Source of the DNA: Firmicutes bacterium HGW-Firmicutes-1 | GTDB taxonomy: Bacteria; Bacillota; Clostridia; Lachnospirales; Vallitaleaceae | Assembly: GCA_002841625.1 (NCBI GenBank) | Contig: PHAG01000009.1 | Location: forward strand, 62,001 to 126,000 | Direction of reading: 5' to 3' | DNA: 64,000 nucleotides | In this document: in pieces, positions 7,463 to 16,099 of the stretch | Position numbering within the stretch: position 1 is the stretch's first letter | Layout of the letters: the number at the start of each line of letters is the position of its first letter | Position numbers and translations under genes: made by a program | Notes under the pieces: model-generated | What the model was told of the DNA's origin: nothing | The model's input: only the letters and a program-made list of their open reading frames with translations | Database searches by the model: none

Positions 7463-8374
7463 GTGAATAATAACGAAATATTTAATAAATTGAGAAGCAT
7501 ATTAGAGGACAATGAAATATTAAGAAATGAACCAATGAAACTGCATACCTCATTTAAAATTGGTGGACCAGCGGATTTTTTTATTGCTCCTAAAAATATT
7601 GAGAAGCTAGTAAGTACGATCAAGCTTTGTTCAAATGAGAAAATACCATATTATATAATGGGTAATGGTAGCAATTTATTGGTATCGGACAAGGGCTTTA
7701 GAGGAGTAATATTGCAAATATACAAAAACTTTAATGAAGTAAGAATAGTTGATGATAGAGTGTATGCTCAAGCTGGAGTATTATTATCAAGACTTTCAAA
7801 AGATATTTATGAAGCAAGTCTTGAGGGTTTTGAATTTGCATCGGGCATACCAGGGACATTAGGTGGTGCTGTTTTTATGAATGCAGGTGCTTATGGTGGA
7901 GAAATGAAGCATATTGTTGAAGAAGTTACGGTAGTAACTCATCAAGGAGATTTTATCAATCTGCCGAAAGAAGCCTTAGCATTAGATTATCGTAGCAGTA
8001 TTTTGCAAAAGGAAGACTATGTAGCAATTAGTGCAACCCTTAAGTTGAAAAAGGGAGAGAAGGAACTCATTAAGAGGACCTTAGATGAACTTAACCATAA
8101 GCGAAAAACCAAGCAACCACTTGAAATGCCAAGCGCAGGAAGTACCTTTAAACGTCCTGAGGGGTATTTTGCAGGCAAACTTATCATGGATGCAGGACTA
8201 AGAGGTCACTGTATAGGTGGTGCCCAAGTTTCTGAAAAACATTGTGGTTTTGTAGTAAATAAAGGAAGTGCTACTGCCGAGGATGTTATCTTATTAATGG
8301 AACATGTACGCGAGGTAGTTAAGGAAATGTTTGGAGTAGAATTAGAGCCTGAAGTAAAACTACTTGGTGAGTAA
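7463..8374 (+). CDS. murB: UDP-N-acetylenolpyruvoylglucosamine reductase MurB
   Basis: MurB uses FAD and NADPH to reduce UDP-GlcNAc-enolpyruvate to UDP-MurNAc in cytoplasmic peptidoglycan precursor synthesis. The 303-residue sequence shows the FAD-binding stretch MGNGSNLLVSDKGFRG, the block SGIPGTLGGAVFMNAGAYGGE, PSAGSTFKRPEG, and the active-site region GGAQVSEKHCGFVVN of the type II (Firmicutes) enzyme. The start is a GTG at 7463 with TGGAG 7 bases before it. It leads an operon with rapZ, yvcK and whiA, a common clostridial order that links wall synthesis to YvcK-type control. Confidence 0.96.
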   Translation: MNNNEIFNKLRSILEDNEILRNEPMKLHTSFKIGGPADFFIAPKNIEKLVSTIKLCSNEKIPYYIMGNGSNLLVSDKGFRGVILQIYKNFNEVRIVDDRVYAQAGVLLSRLSKDIYEASLEGFEFASGIPGTLGGAVFMNAGAYGGEMKHIVEEVTVVTHQGDFINLPKEALALDYRSSILQKEDYVAISATLKLKKGEKELIKRTLDELNHKRKTKQPLEMPSAGSTFKRPEGYFAGKLIMDAGLRGHCIGGAQVSEKHCGFVVNKGSATAEDVILLMEHVREVVKEMFGVELEPEVKLLGE

Positions 8375-8421
8375 AGTAGTTTACAATGCGCTATAAAAAG
8401 CCGTTGGAAAGGATGGACCAA

Positions 8422-9294
8422 ATGCAATTTACAGTAGTTACAGGAATGTCAGGTGCAGGTAAAAGTACAGTTTTAAGAATTCTTGAGGACATCGGATTTT
8501 TTTGTGTAGATAATCTGCCCCCTATTCTAATAAAAAAGTTTGCGGAAATTTGTTTTAGTCCAGATTCGGGTATCAATAAAGTTGCACTAGGCATTGATAT
8601 TAGAGGTGGGAATCTTTTTGCGGAGCTCTTTAAAGAAATTGGAGAAATCAATCAAAGTGGTTACAATGTTGATCTGATTTTTTTGGATGCAAATGATGAT
8701 ATTTTAATTAAGAGATATAAGGAAACTAGACGAAAGCACCCATTGGTAGTAAATGGTAGAATCCAAGATGGGATTAAGTTAGAAAGAGAAATGCTTGTTG
8801 AAGCTAAAGAACGAGCTAAGTATATCATTGATACTAGTAATTTATTGACTAGGGAATTAAAGGAAGAAATTATTAAGATTTTCACTGAAGGTAGAAAGTA
8901 TGAGAATTTGATCATTACTATCTTATCTTTTGGGTTTAAATATGGGATTCCTTCAGATTCAGATTTGGTATTCGATGTAAGATTTATCCCGAATCCGTTT
9001 TATATATCTGAACTAAAACACAAAACGGGTAATGATCAAGTCATTAAAGATTATGTTATGGGATGGGATGTTACCCAAAAATTTCTAGAAAAGTTAGAGG
9101 ATATGATTAGCTTTTTACTACCAAATTATATTAAAGAGGGCAAAAATCAATTGGTGATTAGCATAGGGTGTACAGGAGGAAAGCATCGTTCTGTAACAAT
9201 GGCAAATGCGCTATGTGAAAGCTTGAAGGGCAACGAATATAGTGTAAACATACATCATAGAGACATCGAAAAAGATGCTAAACGTGGCAAATAA
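8422..9294 (+). CDS. rapZ: RNase adapter / nucleotide-binding protein RapZ (YvcJ)
   Basis: The 290-residue product has Walker A GMSGAGKS at residues 8-15 and the C-terminal signature [16 protein letters not shown]. In Enterobacteria RapZ senses glucosamine-6-phosphate and presents small RNAs to RNase E; in Bacillus YvcJ binds and hydrolyses nucleotides and affects competence. I place the start at 8422, with AAGGA 8-9 bases upstream, because family members begin just before the P-loop; ATGs at 8386 and 8413 are in frame but would add an unusual extension. It sits between murB and yvcK. Confidence 0.94.
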   Translation: MQFTVVTGMSGAGKSTVLRILEDIGFFCVDNLPPILIKKFAEICFSPDSGINKVALGIDIRGGNLFAELFKEIGEINQSGYNVDLIFLDANDDILIKRYKETRRKHPLVVNGRIQDGIKLEREMLVEAKERAKYIIDTSNLLTRELKEEIIKIFTEGRKYENLIITILSFGFKYGIPSDSDLVFDVRFIPNPFYISELKHKTGNDQVIKDYVMGWDVTQKFLEKLEDMISFLLPNYIKEGKNQLVISIGCTGGKHRSVTMANALCESLKGNEYSVNIHHRDIEKDAKRGK

Positions 9295-9314
9295 TATAAG
9301 GGGTATGGAATTCT

Positions 9315-10274
9315 ATGAATATGAAAGAGGATCATCATATAGTGTGTATTGGTGGAGGAACAGGCCTATCAACTATGTTAAGAGGATTGAAGGCGTATAC
9401 TGATAATTTGACGGCAATTGTTACTGTGGCTGACAATGGTGGTGGCTCAGGAATCCTTAGAAGAGAAATGAATATTCTTCCACCTGGTGATATTAGAAAC
9501 TGTATTCTTGCCTTAGCAGAAACAGAATCATTAATGAATCAGGTATTGGGTTATCGTTTTACAGAGGGAAGCTTAGAGGGACAAAACCTTGGAAATTTAT
9601 TTATAGCAGCACTCAATAATATATTGGGAAGTTTTGAACTAGCAGTTGAAAAGTTTAATGAAGTATTGGCTGTAAAGGGAAGAGTGCTACCGGTTACAGT
9701 TGAAAATATTCAACTATGCGCGTTATTTGATGATGGAACAATTACTACAGGCGAAACAGAAATAGTAGATCAAAGTAAAATGAAAAGCAAAGCGATTCAA
9801 AAAATGTATCTAGAACCTGATTCTCCAAAGGCGTATGATAAGGCAGTTCAAGCGCTAAAAACTGCTGACACGATTGTCCTTGGACCTGGTAGTCTATATA
9901 CGAGTATTATACCCAATTTATTGGTTTGTGGAATCGGGGATGCCATAAAACAGTCAACAGCCAAGGTTGTATATGTTAGTAATATAATGACGCAACCAGG
10001 TGAGACGGATCATTATACTTTGAAAAAGCATATAGATGTTATTGAAGAATATCTTGGGAAAGGTATTGTTAATTATATAATTGTAAATGATAAGGAAATT
10101 GATGAAGAAGTACTTTTTCTTTATGAAGAAGATGGTGCACAACAAGTCGTTGTTGATTTAATATCAAATGAAAGTAGAACGGTTGTTAGGAGCTCACTGG
10201 CTAAAATCAATACTGAAGATTGCTACATAAGACATAATTCAGAAGAATTAGCAAAAGTTATTATTAATCTATAG
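9315..10274 (+). CDS. yvcK: YvcK-type gluconeogenesis factor (CofD-like fold)
   Basis: The 319-residue product shows the CofD-like signature IGGGTGLSTMLRGLK (residues 13-27), VADNGGGSGILRRE, PPGDIRNCILALA and LGPGSLYTSIIPNLLV. YvcK binds UDP-GlcNAc and in Bacillus is needed on gluconeogenic substrates and for normal cell shape. Position between rapZ and whiA is the conserved Firmicutes arrangement. An in-frame ATG at 9321 is an alternative start. AAGGGG lies about 11 bases upstream. Confidence 0.95.
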   Translation: MNMKEDHHIVCIGGGTGLSTMLRGLKAYTDNLTAIVTVADNGGGSGILRREMNILPPGDIRNCILALAETESLMNQVLGYRFTEGSLEGQNLGNLFIAALNNILGSFELAVEKFNEVLAVKGRVLPVTVENIQLCALFDDGTITTGETEIVDQSKMKSKAIQKMYLEPDSPKAYDKAVQALKTADTIVLGPGSLYTSIIPNLLVCGIGDAIKQSTAKVVYVSNIMTQPGETDHYTLKKHIDVIEEYLGKGIVNYIIVNDKEIDEEVLFLYEEDGAQQVVVDLISNESRTVVRSSLAKINTEDCYIRHNSEELAKVIINL

Positions 10275-10289
10275 AATGGAAGTGATGAT

Positions 10290-11237
10290 ATGTCTTTTTC
10301 AACTAGAGTAAAAGAAGAATTATCTAGGCACATAGGTGGTGGAAGACATTGTAAAATTGCCGAAATTGCTGCAATTATTAACATGTGTGGAAAGATTAAG
10401 GTGGATACCAATGGAGATGTTAGTATAAAGGTGCAAACTGAAAATGCTGCAGTTGCAAGAAAGTACTTTACAATCATCAAGAAAACCTTTAATATTAATG
10501 TTGAAGTACTTATTAGACGTAATAGTTATCTGAAAAAAAACCGTGTATATATCATGTATCTGACCAATAGTTTAGTAGCGCAGAAGGTATTAAAGGCTAC
10601 AAAATTAATTGATATTCATGATGATCAAATTGAAATCTTCCATAGAATTCATCCATTAGTTGTTCAAAGTGTATGCTGTAAAAGAGCTTACATTAGAGGG
10701 GCATTTTTAGCGAGTGGTTCAATGAGCGATCCGGAAAAAACCTATCATTTAGAGTTCGTAAATCTACATAAGAAACACAGTCAAGAACTGATGGAATTGA
10801 TTAACTCTTTTGAAATGGATGCTAAGATTGTTGAAAGAAAAAAATATTTTGTTGTGTATTTAAAAGAAGGCACTCAAATAGTTGATTTATTAAATATTAT
10901 GGAAGGTCATGTTGCATTAATGGAGCTTGAGAATTTAAGGATTCTTAAGGAAATGAGAAATAACGTAAATCGTATTGTGAATTGTGAAACTGCAAATCTG
11001 AACAAAACAGTATATGCCTCGGTGAGACAGATAGAGGATATTGAATATATTGATGCAACTGTTGGACTTAATAGTATACCAGAAACCTTAGAGGATATGG
11101 CAAGGCTTAGGATGATGTACAGAGATGCTACATTAAAAGAGCTAGGTACAATGTTAGATCCACCTGTTGGTAAATCAGGTGTCAATCATAGACTTAGAAA
11201 AATAGGCGAAATAGCTGAAAAACTTAGAGATAATTAA
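10290..11237 (+). CDS. whiA: WhiA, DUF199-family DNA-binding regulator
   Basis: WhiA joins a LAGLIDADG homing-endonuclease-like N-terminal fold to a C-terminal helix-turn-helix. The 315-residue product shows the family start SFSTRVKEELSRH, the LAGLIDADG-like segment RAYIRGAFLASGSMSDPEK and the HTH segment TLKELGTMLDPPVGKSGVNH (about 280-299). It controls sporulation in Streptomyces and cell division and chromosome segregation in Bacillus. GGAAGTGAT precedes the ATG. It lies directly before crh, as in Bacillus. Confidence 0.96.
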   Translation: MSFSTRVKEELSRHIGGGRHCKIAEIAAIINMCGKIKVDTNGDVSIKVQTENAAVARKYFTIIKKTFNINVEVLIRRNSYLKKNRVYIMYLTNSLVAQKVLKATKLIDIHDDQIEIFHRIHPLVVQSVCCKRAYIRGAFLASGSMSDPEKTYHLEFVNLHKKHSQELMELINSFEMDAKIVERKKYFVVYLKEGTQIVDLLNIMEGHVALMELENLRILKEMRNNVNRIVNCETANLNKTVYASVRQIEDIEYIDATVGLNSIPETLEDMARLRMMYRDATLKELGTMLDPPVGKSGVNHRLRKIGEIAEKLRDN

Positions 11238-11248
11238 AGGAGGACAAG

Positions 11249-11509
11249 ATGGTATCAAAAGAAATTACAGTAAAAATTGCGTCAGGCTTCGAATCCAGAC
11301 CAGTAGCTTTGTTTGTGCAGGTTGCTAGTCAATTTAAAAGCAATATCTATGTATCCCTTCAAGAAAAAAAGGTAAATGCCAAGAGCATTATGGGGATGAT
11401 GTCTTTAGGCGTATTAGAAGGTGAATCTTTAATCATCAGCGCAGATGGGGAAGATGAAGTGAAGGCGATTGAAGATTTAGAAAGTTACTTATCTGAAACA
11501 GAACAATAA
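11249..11509 (+). CDS. crh: Crh-like HPr paralogue without the PTS histidine
   Basis: The 86-residue protein has the HPr fold, but the active-site segment reads GFESRPVA, so the position of His15 is Glu15 and no PTS phosphotransfer is possible. Ser46 is kept in NAKSIMGMMSLG, the site phosphorylated by HPr kinase. This is the pattern of Crh, the CcpA cofactor of Bacillus, and the gene follows whiA as Bacillus crh follows yvcL. An AAGGAGG site lies upstream. It probably takes part in catabolite repression or regulation of central metabolism, not in sugar transport. A true HPr is encoded at 40784. Confidence 0.88.
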   Translation: MVSKEITVKIASGFESRPVALFVQVASQFKSNIYVSLQEKKVNAKSIMGMMSLGVLEGESLIISADGEDEVKAIEDLESYLSETEQ

Positions 11510-11521
11510 TTTACTTAATAT

Positions 11522-11590
11522 GGGGGCGTTTCTCCAACTCAAGCCGAGCAAAGCATTGCTGCTCAGTCTTGAATTGGAAAAGCGGCCCCT
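11522..11590 (+). terminator. Long imperfect hairpin after crh
   Basis: A stem of about 33 bp joins GGGGGCGTTTCTCCAACTC on the left with GAATTGGAAAAGCGGCCCCT on the right, around a loop near AAGCATTGC. Only three T follow. It ends the murB-crh operon; the stem is longer than a usual terminator. Confidence 0.6.
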
Positions 11591-11668
11591 TTAACATGTT
11601 CAAAAATACATTTCGAAGCAGTAGTTCAATATACGTAGAAGATGATAAAAACTTACAAAAAGACCCCG

Positions 11669-11697
11669 TTGTTAATAAAAGAACAATAAAGTAAAAT
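11669..11697 (+). promoter_or_regulatory. Candidate sigma-A promoter of the gerM-rph operon
   Basis: TTGTTA (11669-11674) and TAAAAT (11692-11697) are 17 bases apart, about 54 bases before gerM. Confidence 0.45.
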
Positions 11698-11750
11698 ATT
11701 AACATATAGATATGTGATTTAGTCACTATAAAAAAAGGGGCAGGATAAAT

Positions 11751-12296
11751 ATGTATAGTAAAATAGTTGGGTTTTTAATGGGATTATTTATTGCTTGTCA
11801 GTTTAATTTAGTGGATTCAGAGGGGATTGAGTTTGGACTGATTAGGCAGCTCGACACAGAGGTTATTGGAGTGGAAACAGTAAATGCAGCAGAGAAATTA
11901 CAATTAGAAAAATCTACAAATAGCATTGGTGAAGGGAAGAAAACAGTTAAGGAACCTTGCGAAATTGAAATGCAACAAAGTATAAATGCTGCATATCAAT
12001 TACTGATGTTGGGAAATAAACAAGAGGATTGTTTTATTCCAGAAGGTAGTAAACTAAATAAGGTAATTGTTTTGGACGGTGAATTACTCTTGGATTTTTC
12101 AGAGGAGTTGTTAAACTATGGAGGTAATATGTGGGAAGAGCAGCTAGTTGCGCTCATACTTGATACGGCATTTTCATTTGAAAAAATTCAGTATGTTACG
12201 GTTACAATAAATGGAGAAGTTAAAAATTTTGTTGAAGGAACTACCATAAATAGGTATACTAGAGAAAAATGGATTGAAAGGAAACAATCAAAATGA
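11751..12296 (+). CDS. gerM: GerMN-domain sporulation/germination lipoprotein-like protein
   Basis: The 181-residue product has one N-terminal hydrophobic segment (residues 4-17) and a single C-terminal GerMN domain ending in [18 protein letters not shown]. Bacillus GerM carries two such domains and is a lipoprotein needed for sporulation; this protein has no clear lipobox and only one domain, so it is shorter. The following genes rph, rdgB and a phosphodiesterase are in the same order as Bacillus gerM-rph-ysnA-ysnB, which supports the name. Its last bases overlap rph by 4. Confidence 0.75.
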   Translation: MYSKIVGFLMGLFIACQFNLVDSEGIEFGLIRQLDTEVIGVETVNAAEKLQLEKSTNSIGEGKKTVKEPCEIEMQQSINAAYQLLMLGNKQEDCFIPEGSKLNKVIVLDGELLLDFSEELLNYGGNMWEEQLVALILDTAFSFEKIQYVTVTINGEVKNFVEGTTINRYTREKWIERKQSK

Positions 12297-13039
12297 ATGA
12301 TGATATGAAAAGAATAGATGGAAGAAATTTTGACTCCTTAAGAAATGTCAAGATAACTAAAGACTATATTCTATACCCTGAAGGGTCAGTATTGATTGAA
12401 ATGGGAAATACTAAGGTTATATGTAATGCAAGCGTAGAGGAGAGAATCCCATCTTTTAAAAAGGATTCTGGAGAAGGTTGGGTTACAGCAGAATATTCGA
12501 TGCTGCCTAGAGCAACAGGAGAAAGAACTACAAGAGATATAAGTAAATTAAGACAGAATAACAGAAGTGTAGAAATACAGAGGTTAATCGGTAGAGCTAT
12601 AAGAGCAGTTGTAGATTATAAAGCACTTGGAGAAAGAACAATTACATTAGACTGTGATGTAATTCAAGCGGATGGAGGTACTAGAACTGCATCTATTACT
12701 GGAGCATATGTAGCCCTTGCATTGGCATGTCATAAGTTACTTAAACAAGGTTTAATTACTAAAATGCCTCTAACTGGTATTGTAGCGGCAATTAGTGTAG
12801 GTGTTGTTGAAGAAGTAGCGCTTCTGGATTTATGCTATCAAGAAGACAGTCATGCTAAGGTGGATATGAATGTTATTATGACAGATCAAGGGGAATTTAT
12901 TGAGGTGCAAGGAACTGGAGAGCAAGCGCCATTTTCTAAAGCTACATTGAACAGCTTACTTGAATTAGCAGAAAAAGGTATTGCTGAGCTAATACTGATA
13001 CAAAAGGAAGTGTTAGGAGAAATTGCAGATGAGTTATAA
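12293..13039 (+). CDS. rph: Ribonuclease PH
   Basis: RNase PH trims tRNA 3' ends by phosphorolysis. The 248-residue sequence matches the family from end to end: [17 protein letters not shown] at the start, the phosphate-binding region with [27 protein letters not shown], and [20 protein letters not shown]. The ATG overlaps the gerM stop (ATGA type), and the 3' end overlaps rdgB by 11 bases, so translation is probably coupled. This fits nearby tRNA genes that lack an encoded CCA and need 3' processing. Confidence 0.97.
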   Translation: MNDDMKRIDGRNFDSLRNVKITKDYILYPEGSVLIEMGNTKVICNASVEERIPSFKKDSGEGWVTAEYSMLPRATGERTTRDISKLRQNNRSVEIQRLIGRAIRAVVDYKALGERTITLDCDVIQADGGTRTASITGAYVALALACHKLLKQGLITKMPLTGIVAAISVGVVEEVALLDLCYQEDSHAKVDMNVIMTDQGEFIEVQGTGEQAPFSKATLNSLLELAEKGIAELILIQKEVLGEIADEL

Positions 13040-13646
13040 GCCTATTATTTTCGCTACAAAAAACGAACATAAATTAAAAGAAATTAATGCAATCCTTGGT
13101 GCAGTTGGAATAGAAGTTATTTCCATGGAGGAGGCAGGGATTGATACTGATGTTGAAGAAGATGGTTTAACCTTTGAGGAAAATGCCATAAAAAAAGCGG
13201 AAGAAATAATGAAGGCAACAGGGGAAATTGTATTAGCTGATGACTCAGGATTAGAGGTTGATTATTTGGACAAGGAACCTGGAATTTATTCAGCAAGGTA
13301 TGGGGGTGTAGATACCCCGTATAAAATAAAAAACAAGCTGTTAATCGATAGATTAGAAGGGGTTAAGGAATCTAAGAGAACAGCACGTTTTGTATGTGTA
13401 ATAGCTGCAGCATTTCCAGAGGGGAATACAATGACTACTAGAGGTACTATAGAGGGTACCATTGCATTTGAAGCAAAGGGTGACAATGGATTTGGTTACG
13501 ATCCAATTCTTTACGTTCCAGAATATAAGCTGACAACGGGTGAAATGCCATCTGATTTGAAGAATTCTATCAGTCACAGAGGCAAGGCACTAAGAGCAAT
13601 GAGGGAAATTTTAGAAGAATATTTTACAGGAAATACCAATATATAA
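13029..13646 (+). CDS. rdgB: Non-canonical purine NTP pyrophosphatase (RdgB/HAM1)
   Basis: This 205-residue enzyme removes dITP, XTP and ITP from the nucleotide pool. Seen motifs are the N-terminal [13 protein letters not shown] (substrate phosphate contacts), [21 protein letters not shown] with the catalytic aspartates, [10 protein letters not shown] and a late [10 protein letters not shown]. The ATG at 13029 is chosen over a TTG at 13023 because AGGAGA lies 8 bases upstream and the family starts there. It corresponds to Bacillus ysnA. Confidence 0.95.
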   Translation: MSYKPIIFATKNEHKLKEINAILGAVGIEVISMEEAGIDTDVEEDGLTFEENAIKKAEEIMKATGEIVLADDSGLEVDYLDKEPGIYSARYGGVDTPYKIKNKLLIDRLEGVKESKRTARFVCVIAAAFPEGNTMTTRGTIEGTIAFEAKGDNGFGYDPILYVPEYKLTTGEMPSDLKNSISHRGKALRAMREILEEYFTGNTNI

Positions 13647-13709
13647 GTGTAAAATAATTGCGCTATTGAGAGGGTAATAAAAGATAATCAAAATGAAAAA
13701 ATTTTCCAC

Positions 13710-13738
13710 TTGCCAATCATAAACGTGTATGTTATACT
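13710..13738 (+). promoter_or_regulatory. Sigma-A promoter for the phosphodiesterase gene
   Basis: TTGCCA (13710-13715) and TATACT (13733-13738), spacing 17, 55 bases before the start codon. Confidence 0.6.
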
Positions 13739-13792
13739 TTGACCTTGTGTGACACACATCGACAATGTGGAAGGTTTTCTTTAAGGAGTTTT

Positions 13793-14278
13793 ATGAAAAT
13801 ACTTGTTATTAGTGATACACATAGACATATCAGAAATGTAATAGACCTCGTAACAAAGATTACAGATGTGGATAGAATTATTCATTTAGGTGACTTGGTT
13901 GCAGATGCGCAGGATATTGAAAGCATTTATGGGAGGATACCTATTGATTATGTCTCTGGAAATTGCGATTTTTATGAAACAATTGCTCCAAAAGAAAAGA
14001 TCATTTCGTTGTTAGGCAAAAAGATTTTGATCACACATGGACATTACTATGGTGTAAAGAGTGGTTACAAAGAAATTGGTTCAGTTGCTTTACAAAAGCA
14101 AGTTGATGCTGTATTGTTTGGTCATACACATGTGCCATATATTGGATACGTCGAAGATGTTATTTTGATGAATCCAGGTAGCATTTCAGAGCCAAGGCGT
14201 AGCATGAAGCCGTCCTATGGAATTCTTGAAATTGATGATAAAGGCGTATTACATGCGACACTAAACACGATAAAATAA
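13793..14278 (+). CDS. MJ0936/YfcE-family metallophosphodiesterase
   Basis: The 161-residue calcineurin-like phosphoesterase has the metal-binding motifs ISDTHRH (residues 6-12), HLGDLVAD, SGNCDFYE, ITHGHYYG and FGHTHVPY. Family enzymes hydrolyse simple phosphodiesters with two metal ions; the cellular substrate is unknown. The start is the ATG at 13793 with AAGGAG 5 bases upstream; an upstream in-frame start at 13739 overlaps the promoter and is rejected. Its position after rdgB matches Bacillus ysnB. Confidence 0.92.
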   Translation: MKILVISDTHRHIRNVIDLVTKITDVDRIIHLGDLVADAQDIESIYGRIPIDYVSGNCDFYETIAPKEKIISLLGKKILITHGHYYGVKSGYKEIGSVALQKQVDAVLFGHTHVPYIGYVEDVILMNPGSISEPRRSMKPSYGILEIDDKGVLHATLNTIK

Positions 14279-14294
14279 CTTTTAAAAAAAAGCA

Positions 14295-14323
14295 TTGACA
14301 AAGAGTTAAATAGTAGGTATAAT
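14295..14323 (+). promoter_or_regulatory. Strong promoter of the tRNA cluster
   Basis: A consensus TTGACA (14295-14300) and TATAAT (14318-14323) with a 17-base spacer lie 41 bases before tRNA-Pro. Confidence 0.9.
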
Positions 14324-14364
14324 ATCACTTGCGCCGGAAATATTGCGCAAAGCAAAAAAGACTA

Positions 14365-14439
14365 CGGGGTGTGGCTCAGCTTGGCTAGAGCGCTTGATTT
14401 GGGATCAAGAGGCCGCAGGTTCGAATCCTGTCACCCCGA
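14365..14439 (+). tRNA. tRNA-Pro (anticodon TGG)
   Basis: Acceptor CGGGGTG pairs with CACCCCG; the anticodon loop TTTGGGA reads TGG; the T arm contains GGTTCGAATCC. No CCA is encoded after the discriminator A. Confidence 0.95.
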
Positions 14440-14445
14440 CTTTTG

Positions 14446-14516
14446 GCGGGTGTAGTTCAATGGTAGAACACCAGCCTTCCAAGCTGGTTACGCGGGTTCG
14501 ATTCCCACTACCCGCT
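14446..14516 (+). tRNA. tRNA-Gly (anticodon TCC)
   Basis: Acceptor GCGGGTG pairs with TACCCGC; the loop CTTCCAA reads TCC; T arm GGGTTCGATTCCC. No encoded CCA. Confidence 0.95.
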
Positions 14517-14521
14517 TAATT

Positions 14522-14544
14522 ATAAGCAAGCGATGCTTGCTTTT
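14522..14544 (+). terminator. Hairpin between tRNA-Gly and tRNA-Arg
   Basis: AGCAAGC and GCTTGCT form a short stem around GAT, followed by TTTT. It may partly terminate or mark processing inside the tRNA transcript. Confidence 0.4.
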
Positions 14545-14568
14545 GATAATTAGACTAATAATAAATTT

Positions 14569-14642
14569 GTGTCTGTAGCTCAGCTGGATAGAGCACCGCC
14601 CTTCTAAGGCGGGTGTCCAGGGTTCGAATCCCCGCAGGCACG
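14569..14642 (+). tRNA. tRNA-Arg (anticodon TCT)
   Basis: Acceptor GTGTCTG pairs with CAGGCAC; the loop CTTCTAA reads TCT. No encoded CCA. Confidence 0.95.
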
Positions 14643-14676
14643 CTTTACGATCATAGTAAATATGAAAGTAATATGT

Positions 14677-14751
14677 GGTGGGTATAGCTCAGTAGGTTAG
14701 AGCGCAAGATTGTGGCTCTTGAGGCCGTGGGTTCGAGACCCATTATCCACC
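14677..14751 (+). tRNA. tRNA-His (anticodon GTG)
   Basis: Acceptor GTGGGTA pairs with TATCCAC, with the extra G(-1) at 14677 facing C73, as expected for tRNA-His. The loop TTGTGGC reads GTG. No encoded CCA. Confidence 0.95.
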
Positions 14752-14762
14752 CTTAATAATAA

Positions 14763-14834
14763 TGGGTAGTCGCCAAGCGGTAAGGCACAGGACTTTGACT
14801 CCTGCATTCGAAGGTTCAAATCCTTCCTACCCAG
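14763..14834 (+). tRNA. tRNA-Gln (anticodon TTG)
   Basis: Acceptor TGGGTAG pairs with CTACCCA; the loop CTTTGAC reads TTG; T arm AAGGTTCAAATCCTT. No encoded CCA. Confidence 0.95.
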
Positions 14835-14839
14835 TTTAT

Positions 14840-14913
14840 GGGTTACTAGCTCAGCTGGCTAGAGCACTAGACTTTTAATCTAGGTGTCCCGGGTTCGAGT
14901 CCCGGGTGACTCA
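14840..14913 (+). tRNA. tRNA-Lys (anticodon TTT)
   Basis: Acceptor GGGTTAC pairs with GTGACTC through wobble pairs; the loop CTTTTAA reads TTT; T arm CCGGGTTCGAGTCCCGG. No encoded CCA. Confidence 0.94.
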
Positions 14914-14943
14914 CTTACCAGAAATGGTATGCCTTTATAATAT

Positions 14944-15023
14944 GCGGGTGTGGCGGAATTGGCAGACGCACTAGACTTAGGATCTAGCGGGCGACCGTGC
15001 AGGTTCAACTCCTGTCACCCGCA
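14944..15023 (+). tRNA. tRNA-Leu (anticodon TAG)
   Basis: Acceptor GCGGGTG pairs with CACCCGC; the loop CTTAGGA reads TAG; a class II variable arm follows. No encoded CCA. Confidence 0.95.
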
Positions 15024-15024
15024 T

Positions 15025-15072
15025 CACAACAAAAGAAGATTTCAGATAACTCTGAAATCTTCTTTTGTTGTG
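15025..15072. terminator. Terminator of the tRNA cluster, probably bidirectional
   Basis: Perfect 22-bp arms (15025-15046 and 15051-15072) around a TAAC loop, with A-rich and T-rich flanks inside the stem (CAACAAAAGAAG / CTTCTTTTGTTG). It lies between the tRNA cluster and the convergent CYTH gene and could serve both strands. Confidence 0.85.
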
Positions 15073-15135
15073 TAGGTAACATATATGAAATGCGTTTCAC
15101 CACCCAGAATAAAGAGGGTACATGAATATTTATAA

Positions 15136-15603
15136 TCATATGTCATACCCACTCAAGTCATCTAATTGACATAAATAATTGTTATGAAATCTAGTATCAT
15201 TAGTGGTTTCTTTTCCGAACCATGTAGGCGGTATAAAAGCATATGCAGCCTCAAGGGAAGGGAATTCTACCTCGGCAAGTATAAGTCCGTTTAAAACGCC
15301 TTTAAATATGTCTAATTCAATGGTTAAACTATCAGTAAGTGGAATATAGTATCTGATTTTAGTAATCAAGTTATAATCAACCTTCTTACTAAGTAATAAG
15401 AATTCATCGTCTGATATTTCAATTTCAAACTCATCTCGAGCCATTAAGCCCTTTGACTTACAGGTTAAATAAAAATTTGCTCCCTTTTGGCGGATACGTA
15501 TAACTGGGCTAGTGCAAATATAACCTTGTGATATTGCATCACATTTTAATTTATCTAAGTCAAATGGAATGTCTTTAACTAAGAATTTTTTTTCGATTTC
15601 CAT
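15136..15603 (-). CDS. CYTH-domain protein (triphosphate tunnel metalloenzyme)
   Basis: The 155-residue product starts MEIEKKFLV, the ExExK signature of the CYTH fold, and continues with the basic and acidic strands of the tunnel: VIRIRQKGANFYLTCKS, EFEIEISDDEF and TIELDIFKGVLNGLILAEVEF. Small bacterial members hydrolyse inorganic triphosphate or similar substrates with divalent metal; a few make cAMP. I infer a triphosphatase. AGGAGG precedes the start on the minus strand. It converges on the tRNA cluster and shares its terminator. Confidence 0.88.
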   Translation of the reverse strand: MEIEKKFLVKDIPFDLDKLKCDAISQGYICTSPVIRIRQKGANFYLTCKSKGLMARDEFEIEISDDEFLLLSKKVDYNLITKIRYYIPLTDSLTIELDIFKGVLNGLILAEVEFPSLEAAYAFIPPTWFGKETTNDTRFHNNYLCQLDDLSGYDI

Positions 15604-16099
15604 AGAGATATCCTCCTTGTATTTAGATTGATCAAACCGATTTATTATATGTATAACGCATTATCTAATTTATATAATGCAATATAAAATAATGAACTAA
15701 TTGTAAAATAATTATAGCATATCAATGTTACAAACTATATAGTAATTCCGTGGATCAACTAAATAAAACAAAGTTACAAAATGAATTAATAGTGAATAAA
15801 CCAATGAGGAGCTGTGAATGAAAAAAATTACAGTATATATTATAACATTAAAAAATAAACACGTGCTGAAGACAATTTAGCTTGATATTGAAGTGTAAGT
15901 ATGTTAGGTTATCAAATTATAATATACGCTATAAAAACACTGACTATAATTACATTCAAATAAGTGATTATAACTGCAGTATATGTGCATTTTTATGCAT
16001 TTTCAATTTCGAATTTAAAACGATATAACCAAAAATAAGTTGATAATTAGGCTATTTAATGGTAAAATGTTATGATAAATCTCAAAGGGAGGAAACAAA
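15604..16099. other. 496-bp AT-rich intergenic region upstream of oppA
   Basis: Divergent leader between the CYTH gene (minus) and oppA (plus). It contains the oppA promoter at 16040-16068. A 20-codon open frame (15818-15880, starting MKKITVYIITLKNKH) has GAGGAG 7 bases upstream and could be a leader peptide or chance. GCATTAT and ATAATGC form an inverted repeat near 15658-15680. Nothing else is recognisable. Confidence 0.5.
16040..16068 (+). promoter_or_regulatory. Sigma-A promoter of oppABCDF
   Basis: TTGATA (16040-16045) and TAAAAT (16063-16068), spacing 17, 31 bases before oppA. Confidence 0.6.

Noticed and set aside
8206-8427. Antisense open frames throughout the window
   Set aside because: They lie opposite well-supported genes, lack ribosome sites, and have shadow-frame composition.
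15818-15880. 20-codon frame with a ribosome site upstream of oppA
   Set aside because: Too short to support as a gene; kept only as a note in the intergenic description. Conservation would be needed.
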